The notes under the pieces were generated by a model. The model was given only the letters and a program-made list of their open reading frames with translations, ran no database searches and was not told the DNA's origin. From Fibrella aestuarina BUZ 2 (GTDB lineage Bacteria > Bacteroidota > Bacteroidia > Cytophagales > Spirosomataceae): DNA of 64,000 nucleotides. The stretch covers positions 3,718,478 to 3,782,477 of the forward strand of contig NC_020054.1 in assembly GCF_000331105.1 (NCBI RefSeq). The letters are read 5' to 3'. Positions 52,501-61,300 of this stretch are shown one piece after another; position 1 is the first letter of the stretch, and each line of letters starts with the position of its first letter. Position numbers and translations under genes: made by a program.

Positions 52501-52785
52501 GGGACGAAAGATTACTTCTACGAAGATGCCTCCTTTGTGCGCTTGCGGAACGTAGCACTGAGCCTGAACGTGAGCAAACTGCTGCCCCGCATTCCGTTCC
52601 GCAACCTGCAACTGCAACTGAGCGGCCGCAACCTGCTGACCTGGACCAAGTACACTGGCATGGACCCCGAAGTAAGCTCAGGGCAGACGACGGGCAACGA
52701 GAACTCAGCCTGGGACCGCGGAACCGACCACAACACCATGCCTAACCTGCGTTCGTACCAGGTTGGCCTCAATTTCGGCTTTTAA
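49597..52785 (+). CDS. SusC/RagA family TonB-linked outer-membrane transporter
   Basis: A 1062-residue outer-membrane protein. Signal peptide (ending near GWAQE), an N-terminal carboxypeptidase-regulatory-like domain (ITGRVTADGDGGAIPGAS, about 25-100) and a TonB-box-like SEVVVTG. The plug domain (about 115-230) has GARANILLRGINTVNRG...PIVLLDGIQVG and VEVVQGAAASTLYGAQGANG. The remainder is a 22-strand barrel ending in the aromatic LRSYQVGLNFGF. It imports a large nutrient together with SusD. It is the first gene of a two-gene operon with susD; no glycoside hydrolase is adjacent, so the substrate is unknown. Confidence 0.96.
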   Translation: MRRLLLLSILLVCATWSAGWAQERKITGRVTADGDGGAIPGASIVLKGTTRGANTDAEGNFSMMVPEKGGKLIVSFVGTVTQEIEVGNQSVVNVRLVTDARQLSEVVVTGVGVATSKTKLGIAVESVSAKDLPPAPTASIDQALVGKIAGAQIVSANGTPGARANILLRGINTVNRGTAPIVLLDGIQVGATDLNTLDLSSIDRVEVVQGAAASTLYGAQGANGVIQLFSKKGQEGPVRISFNNSYASNEYLNIGNVRKADMHAFVTDASNNVIGSSGKPITLDPATTTWTENVQYNALDVNSNANKPYNQNLKYYDHYAMFFRPSQTVNNSVNVSGGGANSDFSVTLSNNYQTSNIKNNGDFNRTNLVSNVGVTLAKNLKLRAITQLAYTRNTLKVSDRTLIYSLNNTRPFADYDYVDPDGNYAPYFGSASGVNGYNPNYYLQTRTHADNKIDLLQSMNLTYQPIKFLDLNARYGINYQTEDDRYIFPNQTQNRNIVVNPTYYDGLNAPDAKGEISDYNYKTIFQNAFASATFKTDFQEDFKLSVPIRTSTLVGVDYRKNVYKEFFTYGTGLPLYSPFTMAQAGTFRTTADRTTPFVTYGVLASQQIEYGEYGGITGTIRSDYSSAFGRGSTPFTFPAGSVYIRPSSFNFWQNSGLGQVLPEFKIRAAYGEAGIQPRPFDRYVTLATRTLGTNNVFYYSPAQNNPDLSVEVSRETEFGTDFALKGGNGAWLRKLNFSFSYWKRNTDNAIYNVDTAPSSGIGTLKDNAFSLASHGLQFSLNTTVYKSQDFNWNLLVNFGRQTSEITAVKGNGEIVVTSAAGSTNYVLRAGEKIGQLFGFVAIRDLNQILPDGSPAISEANKGLYEVASNGFVVNKNTKQPLFSSKQYSLGDPNPTFTSSFINDFSFRDIVTLNVQFDWTHGSHIYNQTKSWMYRDGIHSDYANPITINGQTGAWTAFYRGVYQAGANNGTKDYFYEDASFVRLRNVALSLNVSKLLPRIPFRNLQLQLSGRNLLTWTKYTGMDPEVSSGQTTGNENSAWDRGTDHNTMPNLRSYQVGLNFGF

Positions 52786-52805
52786 TCATCTACCGTACAG
52801 CATCG

Positions 52806-54449
52806 ATGAAATCAACACTAAAAAAGACCGCCTTCGCGCTGGCCGTGATCGGTACGATGGGGGCCTGCAAAGAGCAGCTTGACGTCAAAAACCCTAACCA
52901 GCCAACGCCCGGCAGCGCCGCCAGCGAAATCGGGGTTATTTCGCTGGGCCAGGGAACGGTTTACGTAAACGGCATGGGTACCAGCGCTGGTATCAAATAT
53001 TATGATGGCGTACCCGGCGGATTCTGGACAGGCGCCATGGGTTTCCACGAACTGATGGGCGATGTGGTTGGCGAAGAAGCCGCTAATCAGTACGGCAACC
53101 AGATCGGGATGCCGGACCTGGTGACACTCGATGATGGGACGAAAGTGGCTAACCCCAGCTCGATCCCAACGCAGATTGCGTTGATCCGCACCATCAATGT
53201 GAATGCCAACGCCGGGGCCAACCCGCTGTTCTACGAATGGGCCTACATGTACAACCTGAATAATGGTATGAACAGCGTACTCGACATTGCGTCGAAAACA
53301 ACGTTCAGCGGTGATGCGGCCGCGCAGGCCACGAAGCTGAACACGCTGAAAGCCTGGGCGTATTGGTGGAAGGGCTATGCCTACTCGCGCATCGGGTCAA
53401 TCTACTACGCGGGTATCATCAACGACAAAGTGGGTGTGACCAACGGCAACTACGTATCGAAAGAGAAAATCATCGAGGAGGCTACGAAAAACTTTGATCT
53501 GGCCGTGACGGCGCTAAACGTCCTGGGTAGCGGCGACACCAACTACCGGACCGTTCTGGAGGGACTGATTCCGGCATTTAACCGGGTTGGTAAAGGAGTG
53601 GTGCCTACACCGGCCATGTGGATTCGGAACATCAACACCATGAAAGCCCGCAATATCCTGGTCAATACACCGGCCAAGTCAATGACGGCTGCGCAGTGGG
53701 GACAGATTCTGACGCTGACGAACGCGGGAATGACCGCTTCGGACAATACGTTTACGGGGCGCTCTAATGATAATGCCGACTTCATCAATTCCCTGAACGG
53801 TACCATCGCGTTAAAATCGACGGGCGTACCGACCTCAACGACCTACAAGATCAGCGAGCGACTGATTCAGGACTTTCCGGCGGGCGACAAGCGGCTGAGC
53901 AACAACTTCACGCAACTGGCGGCACCGGCGCTGTTCAATACCGACCGGGGTAACTCGTTCAACACGCGCTGGCAACTGGTCAACAAAGGCAAAGGACAGG
54001 CGGGCGTTGTCGTGCTGAGCAACCAGGACGTGGGCGGTTACGAACTGTATCTGGCGGGTACGTACGAAGAAAACGAACTGATGAAGGCCGAGGCCAAACT
54101 GTACACCAACGACATCGCCGGTGGGCTTAGCTCGATCGACGCCGTTCGGACGTATCAGGGCGCGGGGCTGGCCACGCTGTCGGGCCTGACGCAGGCGCAG
54201 GCACTGGAAGAACTGCGGAAAGAACGCCGGGTGGCCCTTGCGTTCCGGTCGCTGTCGTTCTACGATGCCCGCCGCTGGGGCGTGATTACCGATGGCCGGA
54301 AGGGTGCGGTGGTGATCGACAAAGCGGGTAAGCTGAACACCAACGCGACGATCAACTACAACTTCCTTGACTACTGGGACGTACCTGACAACGAACTAGC
54401 TTACAACCCGGCCGCGGCCAATAGCGCCCCGACCAAAAATCCGAAGTAA
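52806..54449 (+). CDS. SusD/RagB family nutrient-binding lipoprotein
   Basis: A 547-residue outer-membrane lipoprotein (lipobox GTMGAC, Cys about 21). It starts CKEQLDVKNPNQPTPGS, shows TPR-like helices and ends in the RagB/SusD C-terminal region: ALEELRKERRVALAFRSLSFYDARRWGV. It forms a lid over the SusC pore and binds the substrate outside the cell. It starts 20 bases after susC. A strong terminator follows. Confidence 0.95.
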   Translation: MKSTLKKTAFALAVIGTMGACKEQLDVKNPNQPTPGSAASEIGVISLGQGTVYVNGMGTSAGIKYYDGVPGGFWTGAMGFHELMGDVVGEEAANQYGNQIGMPDLVTLDDGTKVANPSSIPTQIALIRTINVNANAGANPLFYEWAYMYNLNNGMNSVLDIASKTTFSGDAAAQATKLNTLKAWAYWWKGYAYSRIGSIYYAGIINDKVGVTNGNYVSKEKIIEEATKNFDLAVTALNVLGSGDTNYRTVLEGLIPAFNRVGKGVVPTPAMWIRNINTMKARNILVNTPAKSMTAAQWGQILTLTNAGMTASDNTFTGRSNDNADFINSLNGTIALKSTGVPTSTTYKISERLIQDFPAGDKRLSNNFTQLAAPALFNTDRGNSFNTRWQLVNKGKGQAGVVVLSNQDVGGYELYLAGTYEENELMKAEAKLYTNDIAGGLSSIDAVRTYQGAGLATLSGLTQAQALEELRKERRVALAFRSLSFYDARRWGVITDGRKGAVVIDKAGKLNTNATINYNFLDYWDVPDNELAYNPAAANSAPTKNPK

Positions 54450-54479
54450 ACCCGCGTTTGCTGGTTGACACGTATCTGA

Positions 54480-54516
54480 CGAAAGCCCGATCTCTGGATC
54501 GGGCTTTCGCCTTTTA
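54480..54516 (+). terminator. Intrinsic terminator of the susCD operon
   Basis: GAAAGCCCGATC, loop TCTG and GATCGGGCTTTC are followed by GCCTTTTA. It lies about 30 bases beyond the susD stop. Confidence 0.85.
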
Positions 54517-54647
54517 TAGGCTGGTCAACGTGCATCACGCCCTGCCTGAACTGAAAAAATGGGCCTTTGTACCGCAGAAACCCGGTTTTCAAGTCAAAAA
54601 TGGCGTTGCGGCTGTATCTTGCCTAATCCGTTGCCAACCTCTCTACT

Positions 54648-56006
54648 ATGCGTCGATTCGTTACTCTGCTTTTGCTGCTTCTTGTCGCGCAGCAGTCGCT
54701 TGCCCAGTCTGAGCTAACCCCCACCAGCATCCTGTCGGAGCGTGAACGCGCCAAGTTTGTCGATGAGGTGCTGGAAGATCGCTTCGCCAACCTGCTGCCC
54801 ACGCTGATGCGCCGCGAAGGCATCGACATGTGGATCATCATTTCCCGCGAATACAACGAAGATCCGGTCCTGAAAACCATGCTGCCCAGCACCTGGCTAT
54901 CGGCGCGGCGACGCACCATCATGGTGTTCTTCGACCGGGGAGCGAAAGAGGGGGTTGAGCGGCTGGCCATTGCCCGCTACGACGTGGGTAACCTGCTCAA
55001 AGGCGCCTGGGACATCGACGTACGGCCTAATCAGTGGGAAGCCCTAGCCGCCATTATTCAGGAGCGGAAGCCAAAGAAGATTGGCCTGAACCGCTCGGCC
55101 AATTATGCCCATGCCGACGGCCTGACGGCGACCGAGCAAACGGAATTTCTGGAAAAACTGCCCGCCGAGTACCAGAAACGCATTGTGTCGGCCGAAAAAC
55201 TGGCCGTCGGCTGGCTCGAAACACGTACCCCGAAGGAGATGGCCGTGTACCCGCTCATCTGCCGGTTGTCGCACCAAATCATTCAGGAGGGCCTGTCGGA
55301 GCAGGTGATTCAGCCGGGCGTGACCACCACCGACGACGTGGTCTGGTGGTTCCGGCAGCGCATCACCAACCTCGGCCTCGACACCTGGTTTCACCCGACG
55401 GTCGACGTGCAGCGGGCCGACAATCAGGAGTTTGAGCACCTGCGCACATTCTCGAAACGCCCCGACAAGCAGGTGATTATGCCCGGCGATTTGCTCCACG
55501 TTGATTTCGGTATCACGTACCTGCGCCTCAACACCGACCAACAACAGCATGCCTACGTACTCCGCCCCGGCGAAACGGCCGTACCTGAGGCCATTCGGAA
55601 GGCGTTTCAGCAGGGTAATCGCTTGCAGGACATTCTGACTGAGCAGTTTGTGGCGGGAAAATCGGGTAACCAACTACTGCTGGGCGCGCTGGCGCAGGCG
55701 GAGAAAGAGGGCATCCGGGGCACGATCTATTCGCACCCGATCGGGGTGCATGGTCACGCGGCAGGCCCCACCATCGGGCTGTGGGATCAGCAGAAAGGCG
55801 TGGCCGGCTCGGGCGATTACCCGTTGCAGGCCAACACGGCCTATTCGATCGAGCTAAACGCAGCCGTGGAAATTCCCGAATGGAAAAAGATGGTCCGGAT
55901 TATGCTCGAAGAAGACGGCTTCTTCGATGGGAAGTCGTTCCGTTACATCGACGGCCGCCAAACCGAGATCTACACCATCCCCCGCACACTCGGGTACGTT
56001 CGGTAA
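54648..56006 (+). CDS. Exported M24 family metallopeptidase (Xaa-Pro peptidase-like)
   Basis: A 452-residue protein with a signal peptide ending near QSLAQ. The N-terminal creatinase-like domain (about 35-190) is followed by a pita-bread M24 domain. Likely metal ligands are in LLHVDFGITYL and DQQQ, HPIGVHGHAAGPTIG (His), YSIELNAAVE (Glu) and LEEDGFF (Glu). It probably cleaves Xaa-Pro or related bonds in the periplasm. An imperfect inverted repeat lies between its stop and the permease gene. Confidence 0.9.
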   Translation: MRRFVTLLLLLLVAQQSLAQSELTPTSILSERERAKFVDEVLEDRFANLLPTLMRREGIDMWIIISREYNEDPVLKTMLPSTWLSARRRTIMVFFDRGAKEGVERLAIARYDVGNLLKGAWDIDVRPNQWEALAAIIQERKPKKIGLNRSANYAHADGLTATEQTEFLEKLPAEYQKRIVSAEKLAVGWLETRTPKEMAVYPLICRLSHQIIQEGLSEQVIQPGVTTTDDVVWWFRQRITNLGLDTWFHPTVDVQRADNQEFEHLRTFSKRPDKQVIMPGDLLHVDFGITYLRLNTDQQQHAYVLRPGETAVPEAIRKAFQQGNRLQDILTEQFVAGKSGNQLLLGALAQAEKEGIRGTIYSHPIGVHGHAAGPTIGLWDQQKGVAGSGDYPLQANTAYSIELNAAVEIPEWKKMVRIMLEEDGFFDGKSFRYIDGRQTEIYTIPRTLGYVR

Positions 56007-56075
56007 AAAAGCATGGGGCGTGGGGCCGGGGCATGAGGTTTATTGGCGCCTTACCCCACGCCCCCGGTCCCACGT
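56003..56075. repeat. Imperfect GC-rich inverted repeat
   Basis: Left-arm sequence CGTGGGGCCGGGG pairs with right-arm CCCCCGGTCCCACG, with extension on both sides but several mismatches and one bulge. It fills the 77-base gap between the M24 peptidase stop and the NCS2 permease ATG, a position like that of the other long hairpins here. Confidence 0.55.
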
Positions 56076-56083
56076 CCTACGCT

Positions 56084-57355
56084 ATGACAAACAAACGAAC
56101 TGAGATACTCGCCGGGGTGTCGACTTTTTTGGCTACGATGTACATCATCGTGGTGAATCCGGCTATTCTGAGCCAGGCGGGGCTGCCGTTTTCGGGGGTG
56201 CTCACCGCCACGGTGCTGCTGTCGTTTCTGAGCAGCCTGATGATGGGTCTGTACGCCCGTAACCCACTCGTGGTGGCCCCTGGTATGGGCCTCAACGCCT
56301 TTTTTACGTTTACTGCTGTCAAGGGCATGGGCATTTCGCCTGAGGTGGCGTTGGGGGCGGTGTTCTGGGCGGGTGTGCTGTTTCTGGTGCTGTCGCTGCT
56401 GAACGTGCGGTCGGCGTTGGTACGGCTCATCCCCAAACCCCTGCGCTACGCCATCTCGGCGGGTATTGGCCTGTTTATCTCGCTGATCGGGTTTGAAAAT
56501 GCCCATTTTATCGTGGCAAACCCGGTTACGCTCGTGAGTGCAGCCCACCTGACCGACCCCGCCGTACTAACGTTTGTGCTGGGGCTGCTGCTGACGGCGG
56601 TGCTGCTCATCAGGAACGTACCTGGCGCCATTGTCTTGGGCATTGTGGTGACCACGCTGGCTGCGCTGCCCATTGGCCGCTGGTGGGGTGGCGAGGTGCC
56701 GCTGGTGCAGTGGCAGGGCCTGATCGCCGCCCCCGATTTTTCGCTGCTGGGTCGGCTCGATCTGGTAGGGGCGCTGCGCTGGACGCTCTGGCCCGTCATT
56801 TTCGCCTTCGTTTTCACCGATCTGTTCGACAGCATCAGCACGTTTGTGGGCGTGGCCGAAGCCGCCAACCTCACCGACGAGCAGGGCGAGCCTCTCCGCC
56901 TGAACCGCTCGCTGCTCACCGACGCCGTGGCCACCACGCTGGCCGGTCTGCTGGGTACAAGCCCTGGCACGGCTTATATCGAATCGGCGGTGGGCATTGC
57001 ACAGGGGGGGCGGACCGGCCTGACGGCCATTGTGGCGGGGTCGCTGTTTCTGCCCTTCCTGTTTCTGTCGCCGCTATTGTCGGTGATTCCGGGCATCGCG
57101 ACCGCCCCGGCGCTGGTGCTGGTGGGGGCGTTTATGATGAAACCCATTCTCAAAATTGACTGGGACCGGCTCGACGAGGCGCTGCCTGCGTTTCTGGCGC
57201 TGGTCCTGATTCCATTCAGTTACAGCATCACCACCGGCATTGTGTGGGGCTTTTTGTCGTGGACCATCGTGCGGCTGTTTACGGGGCGGGTTCGTGAGAT
57301 TCCCGCCGGGCTATGGCTGGTCGATGCGCTCTGCGTCTTGTCGCTGCTGAGTTAA
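56084..57355 (+). CDS. NCS2 family purine permease (AzgA-like)
   Basis: A 423-residue permease with 12-14 membrane helices. The AzgA-group signature NPLVVAPGMGLNAFFTF is present, as are FTDLFDSISTFVGVAEAANL and GTSPGTAYIESAVGIAQGGRTG. It imports adenine, guanine or hypoxanthine. The ATG at 56084 opens the conserved MTNKRTEILAGVSTFLATMY; the frame is open further upstream inside the M24 gene but is not used. It lies 19 bases upstream of the exported nucleosidase gene. Confidence 0.93.
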   Translation: MTNKRTEILAGVSTFLATMYIIVVNPAILSQAGLPFSGVLTATVLLSFLSSLMMGLYARNPLVVAPGMGLNAFFTFTAVKGMGISPEVALGAVFWAGVLFLVLSLLNVRSALVRLIPKPLRYAISAGIGLFISLIGFENAHFIVANPVTLVSAAHLTDPAVLTFVLGLLLTAVLLIRNVPGAIVLGIVVTTLAALPIGRWWGGEVPLVQWQGLIAAPDFSLLGRLDLVGALRWTLWPVIFAFVFTDLFDSISTFVGVAEAANLTDEQGEPLRLNRSLLTDAVATTLAGLLGTSPGTAYIESAVGIAQGGRTGLTAIVAGSLFLPFLFLSPLLSVIPGIATAPALVLVGAFMMKPILKIDWDRLDEALPAFLALVLIPFSYSITTGIVWGFLSWTIVRLFTGRVREIPAGLWLVDALCVLSLLS

Positions 57356-57374
57356 CACATACAACCTATATACC

Positions 57375-58205
57375 ATGAATCGAGTACTCATTCGGGTGTT
57401 TGCCCTTTGGCTTTGTCTTGCCCTGACGCATTTGGTGCAGGCTCAACTGTATAAACCCCGGCCCGTCACGGCCTTGCTGGGGGCGTTCGAGCCGGAATTA
57501 CGCCTCGTCAGGCAATCGCTCAGGCACCCGAAAACGCAGGTGATCAATGGCATTACGTTCACGACCGGGCGGTTGGGGCGGCAGCGCGTAGTGGTGGCCG
57601 AAACGGGCATCGGCAAAGTCAATGCCGCTGCCGCGACCGCCTTTGTGCTTGCCTATTTCCGGCCCAGCCGGGTCTTGTTCACGGGTATTGCGGGCGGCGT
57701 AAACCCCGACCTGCAACCGGGTGATATTGTCGTCGGTCGGCAGGTAGCTCACCACGATTATGGCTGGGTGACCATGAGCGTGCCCCCGCGCCCGGTCCGG
57801 CAAACGCGCAACGGTATCACCAAACAGGACAACCCGCTTTATTTCCGGGCCGACTCGATGTTGCTGCAACGTACCCAGGCCGCGGCCCGAACCATCACCT
57901 TTGAGCCCATTCCCGTCACCAACCGCCCGCCGACGCTCGTGGTCGGGACCATCGTGACGGGCGATGTATTCGTATCGTCGGAGGAAAAGGTAGCGGAGCT
58001 CCGGCGCGATTTTGGGGCCGACGCTACCGAGATGGAAGGGGCGGCGGTGGCGCAGATCTGCTTTCAGGAGCAGGTGCCCTGCCTGGTCATTCGCAGCCTA
58101 AGCGACAAAGCCAACAGCAACGCCCGCACCGATATGCAGCGGTTTCTCGACATTGCCGCCCGCAATTCGGCTAAGCTGGTCATGACCCTGGTCGAGGGCT
58201 TATAA
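57375..58205 (+). CDS. Exported 5'-methylthioadenosine/S-adenosylhomocysteine nucleosidase
   Basis: A 276-residue phosphorylase-fold nucleosidase. Family motifs are TGIGKVNAAAATAF, TGIAGGVNPDLQPGDIV, ATEMEGAAVAQ (purine/ribose-binding Glu) and VIRSLSDKAN (catalytic Asp). Unlike the usual cytoplasmic enzyme it begins with a signal peptide (ALWLCLALTHLVQAQ), so it should act in the periplasm. It would release adenine from methylthioadenosine or related nucleosides. The NCS2 purine permease immediately upstream could import the base. Confidence 0.9.
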   Translation: MNRVLIRVFALWLCLALTHLVQAQLYKPRPVTALLGAFEPELRLVRQSLRHPKTQVINGITFTTGRLGRQRVVVAETGIGKVNAAAATAFVLAYFRPSRVLFTGIAGGVNPDLQPGDIVVGRQVAHHDYGWVTMSVPPRPVRQTRNGITKQDNPLYFRADSMLLQRTQAAARTITFEPIPVTNRPPTLVVGTIVTGDVFVSSEEKVAELRRDFGADATEMEGAAVAQICFQEQVPCLVIRSLSDKANSNARTDMQRFLDIAARNSAKLVMTLVEGL

Positions 58206-58323
58206 AGACGGTTTGGGTGGCTGTTACACCACCTGTTCACTAGACAGAATAAAACAGATCGACTATTTTGTTAGATTAAAGGATGATCTTGCTTCTAGGT
58301 AGTAACGAGTAAGCAAGACGTTA

Positions 58324-61300
58324 ATGAAAAGCAGGAGACGGGGTGTCGGGTTGGTAGGAGGTATGCTGTTGCTCCTGTTGAGGCAGCAGGCGACCGCACA
58401 GACGGACGTAAAGCATTTCAGCAACCTCAGCATCGAAGAAGGCCTGTCGCAAAGCAGCGTGTATACCATCACGCAGGACAACAAGGGGTTCATGTGGTTT
58501 GGTACCCGCAATGGCCTGAACCGCTACGACTCCCGGCACGTGGTGGTGTATCAGCCGCGCAATGGTGTGCCCAACAGCGTGCCTTCCAACATCATCAACA
58601 GCCTCTTGCTCGACAAACGGGGCCAACTCTGGGTGGGTAGCTCAAAAGGCGTTGCCCGCTACCGGCCACAGCAGGATGATTTCGAACGGGTGACGCCACG
58701 GATTGTCGCCACCGGCACGCTGGCCGATTCGACCGTCAATACTCTGTTTCAGGATCGTCAGCAGCGTATTTGGGTGGGCACCCCACGTGGCCTCTTTCGG
58801 CTACAGACCACCGACCCTACTCGCTGCGACCGCCTGGCCGACCTGACTCAGCGACACCGCGACCTGAATCACCAAAACATCCGCACGCTGTTTCAGGACC
58901 GGCAACAGACCATCTGGGTAGGTACGTCGGCGGGGCTGACCCGGCTTGTTCCCACGCCGTCGGGCCGGTTTGATTTGACCAATTTTTTTCTGAACCCCGC
59001 CGATTCCATCTACCACAACACCTCCAACGGCATCAACGCCATTGCTGAAGACCGGTTTGGACGGCTCTGGATTGGCACCGAGCGAAATGGCATTGCGCTG
59101 TTCGATAAAACGCGGGGTAAAGTGATCTCGTGGAACCCTGCGGCTGGGCTGGACCTGAGCACGCAGACTGTACGGACGATGTTGCCCGACGGCCAGGGGA
59201 ATTTCTGGATAGGCACCATGACGGGCCTCCACATCATTGCGCAGGATGGCAGCCGGTTTTCGACGCACCAGAACCAGCCCATCGATCCCAGCTCGCTAAG
59301 CGACAATTCGGTGCGGTCGTTGTTTCGGGATCGCGACGGGTCGTTCTGGGTGGGTACGTACTACGGTGGCGTGGGCATGTATAGCCCGTTGGCCCGGCAG
59401 TTTGGTGCCTACCGGCCCGTCGATGGACAGGGACGAACGCCGTTTAAAATTTCGGGGCCGATGCTGGCCGCCAGCAAGCCGAATCAGCGTTGGCTTGGTA
59501 CCGAAGACAAAGGCCTTTTTTTGCTGAACGCCGACAAAACCATCGCCCACCATTACCGGCACGATCCGAAGGTAAGCCAGTCGCTGACCAACGATAAAGT
59601 GAAATGCCTGCTCGCCGATGGCCCCAATGGCCTGTGGGTGGGTACGTTGAAAGGTCTGAACTACATTGACCTGCGCCGCCAGACCGTCACGCGTTACCTG
59701 CACGAACCGCACAACCCCCGCTCGCTGCCCGACGACCATATCTACGACCTGAAACGCGATGCCCAGGGGAACCTCTGGATCGCCACTTATTTTGCCGGGC
59801 TCTGCCAGTTTGACGAACGAACCAGAACCTTTATCTCGCTAAAAAATGAGCCCAACCGGCTTACTTCGCTCAGTTCTGACAATACCACCAACCTGTTGAT
59901 CGACAGCCGTCAGCAGCTCTGGGTCTGCACCATTCACGGCCTGAACCGGAAGCTGACCGGCCAGAACGCTTTCGTCCGTTACAACCAGCGAAACGACGAT
60001 AGCACGTCGCTGAGCAGCAACCACGTGATCTGCCTGCTGGAAGACCGGCAACACCGGATGTGGGTCGGCACGCGGGGTGGGGGATTGAACCTGCTGCTCC
60101 CCGATCAACGCTCGTTCCGGCGGTTTACCACGGCGCAGGGGCTACCCAGCAACACCGTCTTTGGTATCGAAGAAGACAACCGGGGTCGCCTCTGGATCAG
60201 CACCGACAAAGGGCTGGCCCAGTTTGACCCTCACAAAGGCCGGTTCATTGCCTATGACCGCCACGATGGTCTGATCTGCAAGGAGTTTACGCCCAACTCG
60301 ACCTATCGGGACGAGCGCGGTAACCTGTATTTTGGCGGCTATAACGGCATCGTCACGTTTCACCCCGACAGCATCCGGCGTAACACAAAAGCTCCTAGAC
60401 TGGCGTTTACGCAGTTGCGGTTGTTCAATCAGCCCGTCACGGGCCAGCCATCGGGCGTAACCGACGACCTGAATCTGGAGTCGGATAAGGGCTTGACGTT
60501 TACGTACCAGCAGAATGTGTTCTCGCTGGATTTTGCCGCGTTCAACTACATCAATTCACCCAAAAACCGGTACGCCTATCAACTGGTGGGTTTCGACAAA
60601 GGCTGGAACTACGTCAGCGAACCGCAGGCGATGTACATGAATCTACCGGCGGGCGACTACGTGCTGCGGGTGAAAGGCACCAACAACGACGACGTATGGA
60701 CAGGCAAACCGCTGGAAATGGCCATCGCGGTGCTGCCACCGCCCTGGAAAACGGGTTGGGCGTACGCGTTTTACGTGTTGACGTTTCTGGGGCTGCTGAA
60801 ACTCTGGTCGGGGTTTAACCGGAATCGCCTGCAACTGGCCCACGACCTGCAAGCCGAGCATGACGAGAAGACGCGGCAGCAGGAACTGCACCAGATCAAG
60901 CTGAATTTCTTTACCGAAATCGCCCACGAGATCCGGACGCCCCTTACGCTGGTGATGGCCCCAATCGAGGTGCTGGCCGCTCAATACGCCACGGATACCG
61001 TCGCTCAGAAGCAGTTGTCAATCATGCGAAACAGCACCGACCGGCTGCTGCGGCTGCTCAATCAACTGCTTGATTTTCGGAAGCACGAGACCGGCAACAT
61101 CGCCCTGCGACCGCAACGCGTCGATCTGGTTCAGTTTCTGCGCACCATCACCGATTCGTTTGTCGAACATGCCCGCACGCACCGCATCACGCTACTGAAC
61201 GAAGCCGAAGTGGCCGTTCTGCCCGCCTGGGTCGATGGAGGCGAATTGGAAAAGGTCGTCTATAACCTCTTGGTGAATGCCTTCAAATTTACCCCAACGG

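Noticed and set aside
55781..56083. Upstream extension of the NCS2 permease frame into the M24 peptidase gene
   Set aside because: The permease begins with its conserved N-terminus at 56084; the extension is out-of-frame reading of the peptidase.
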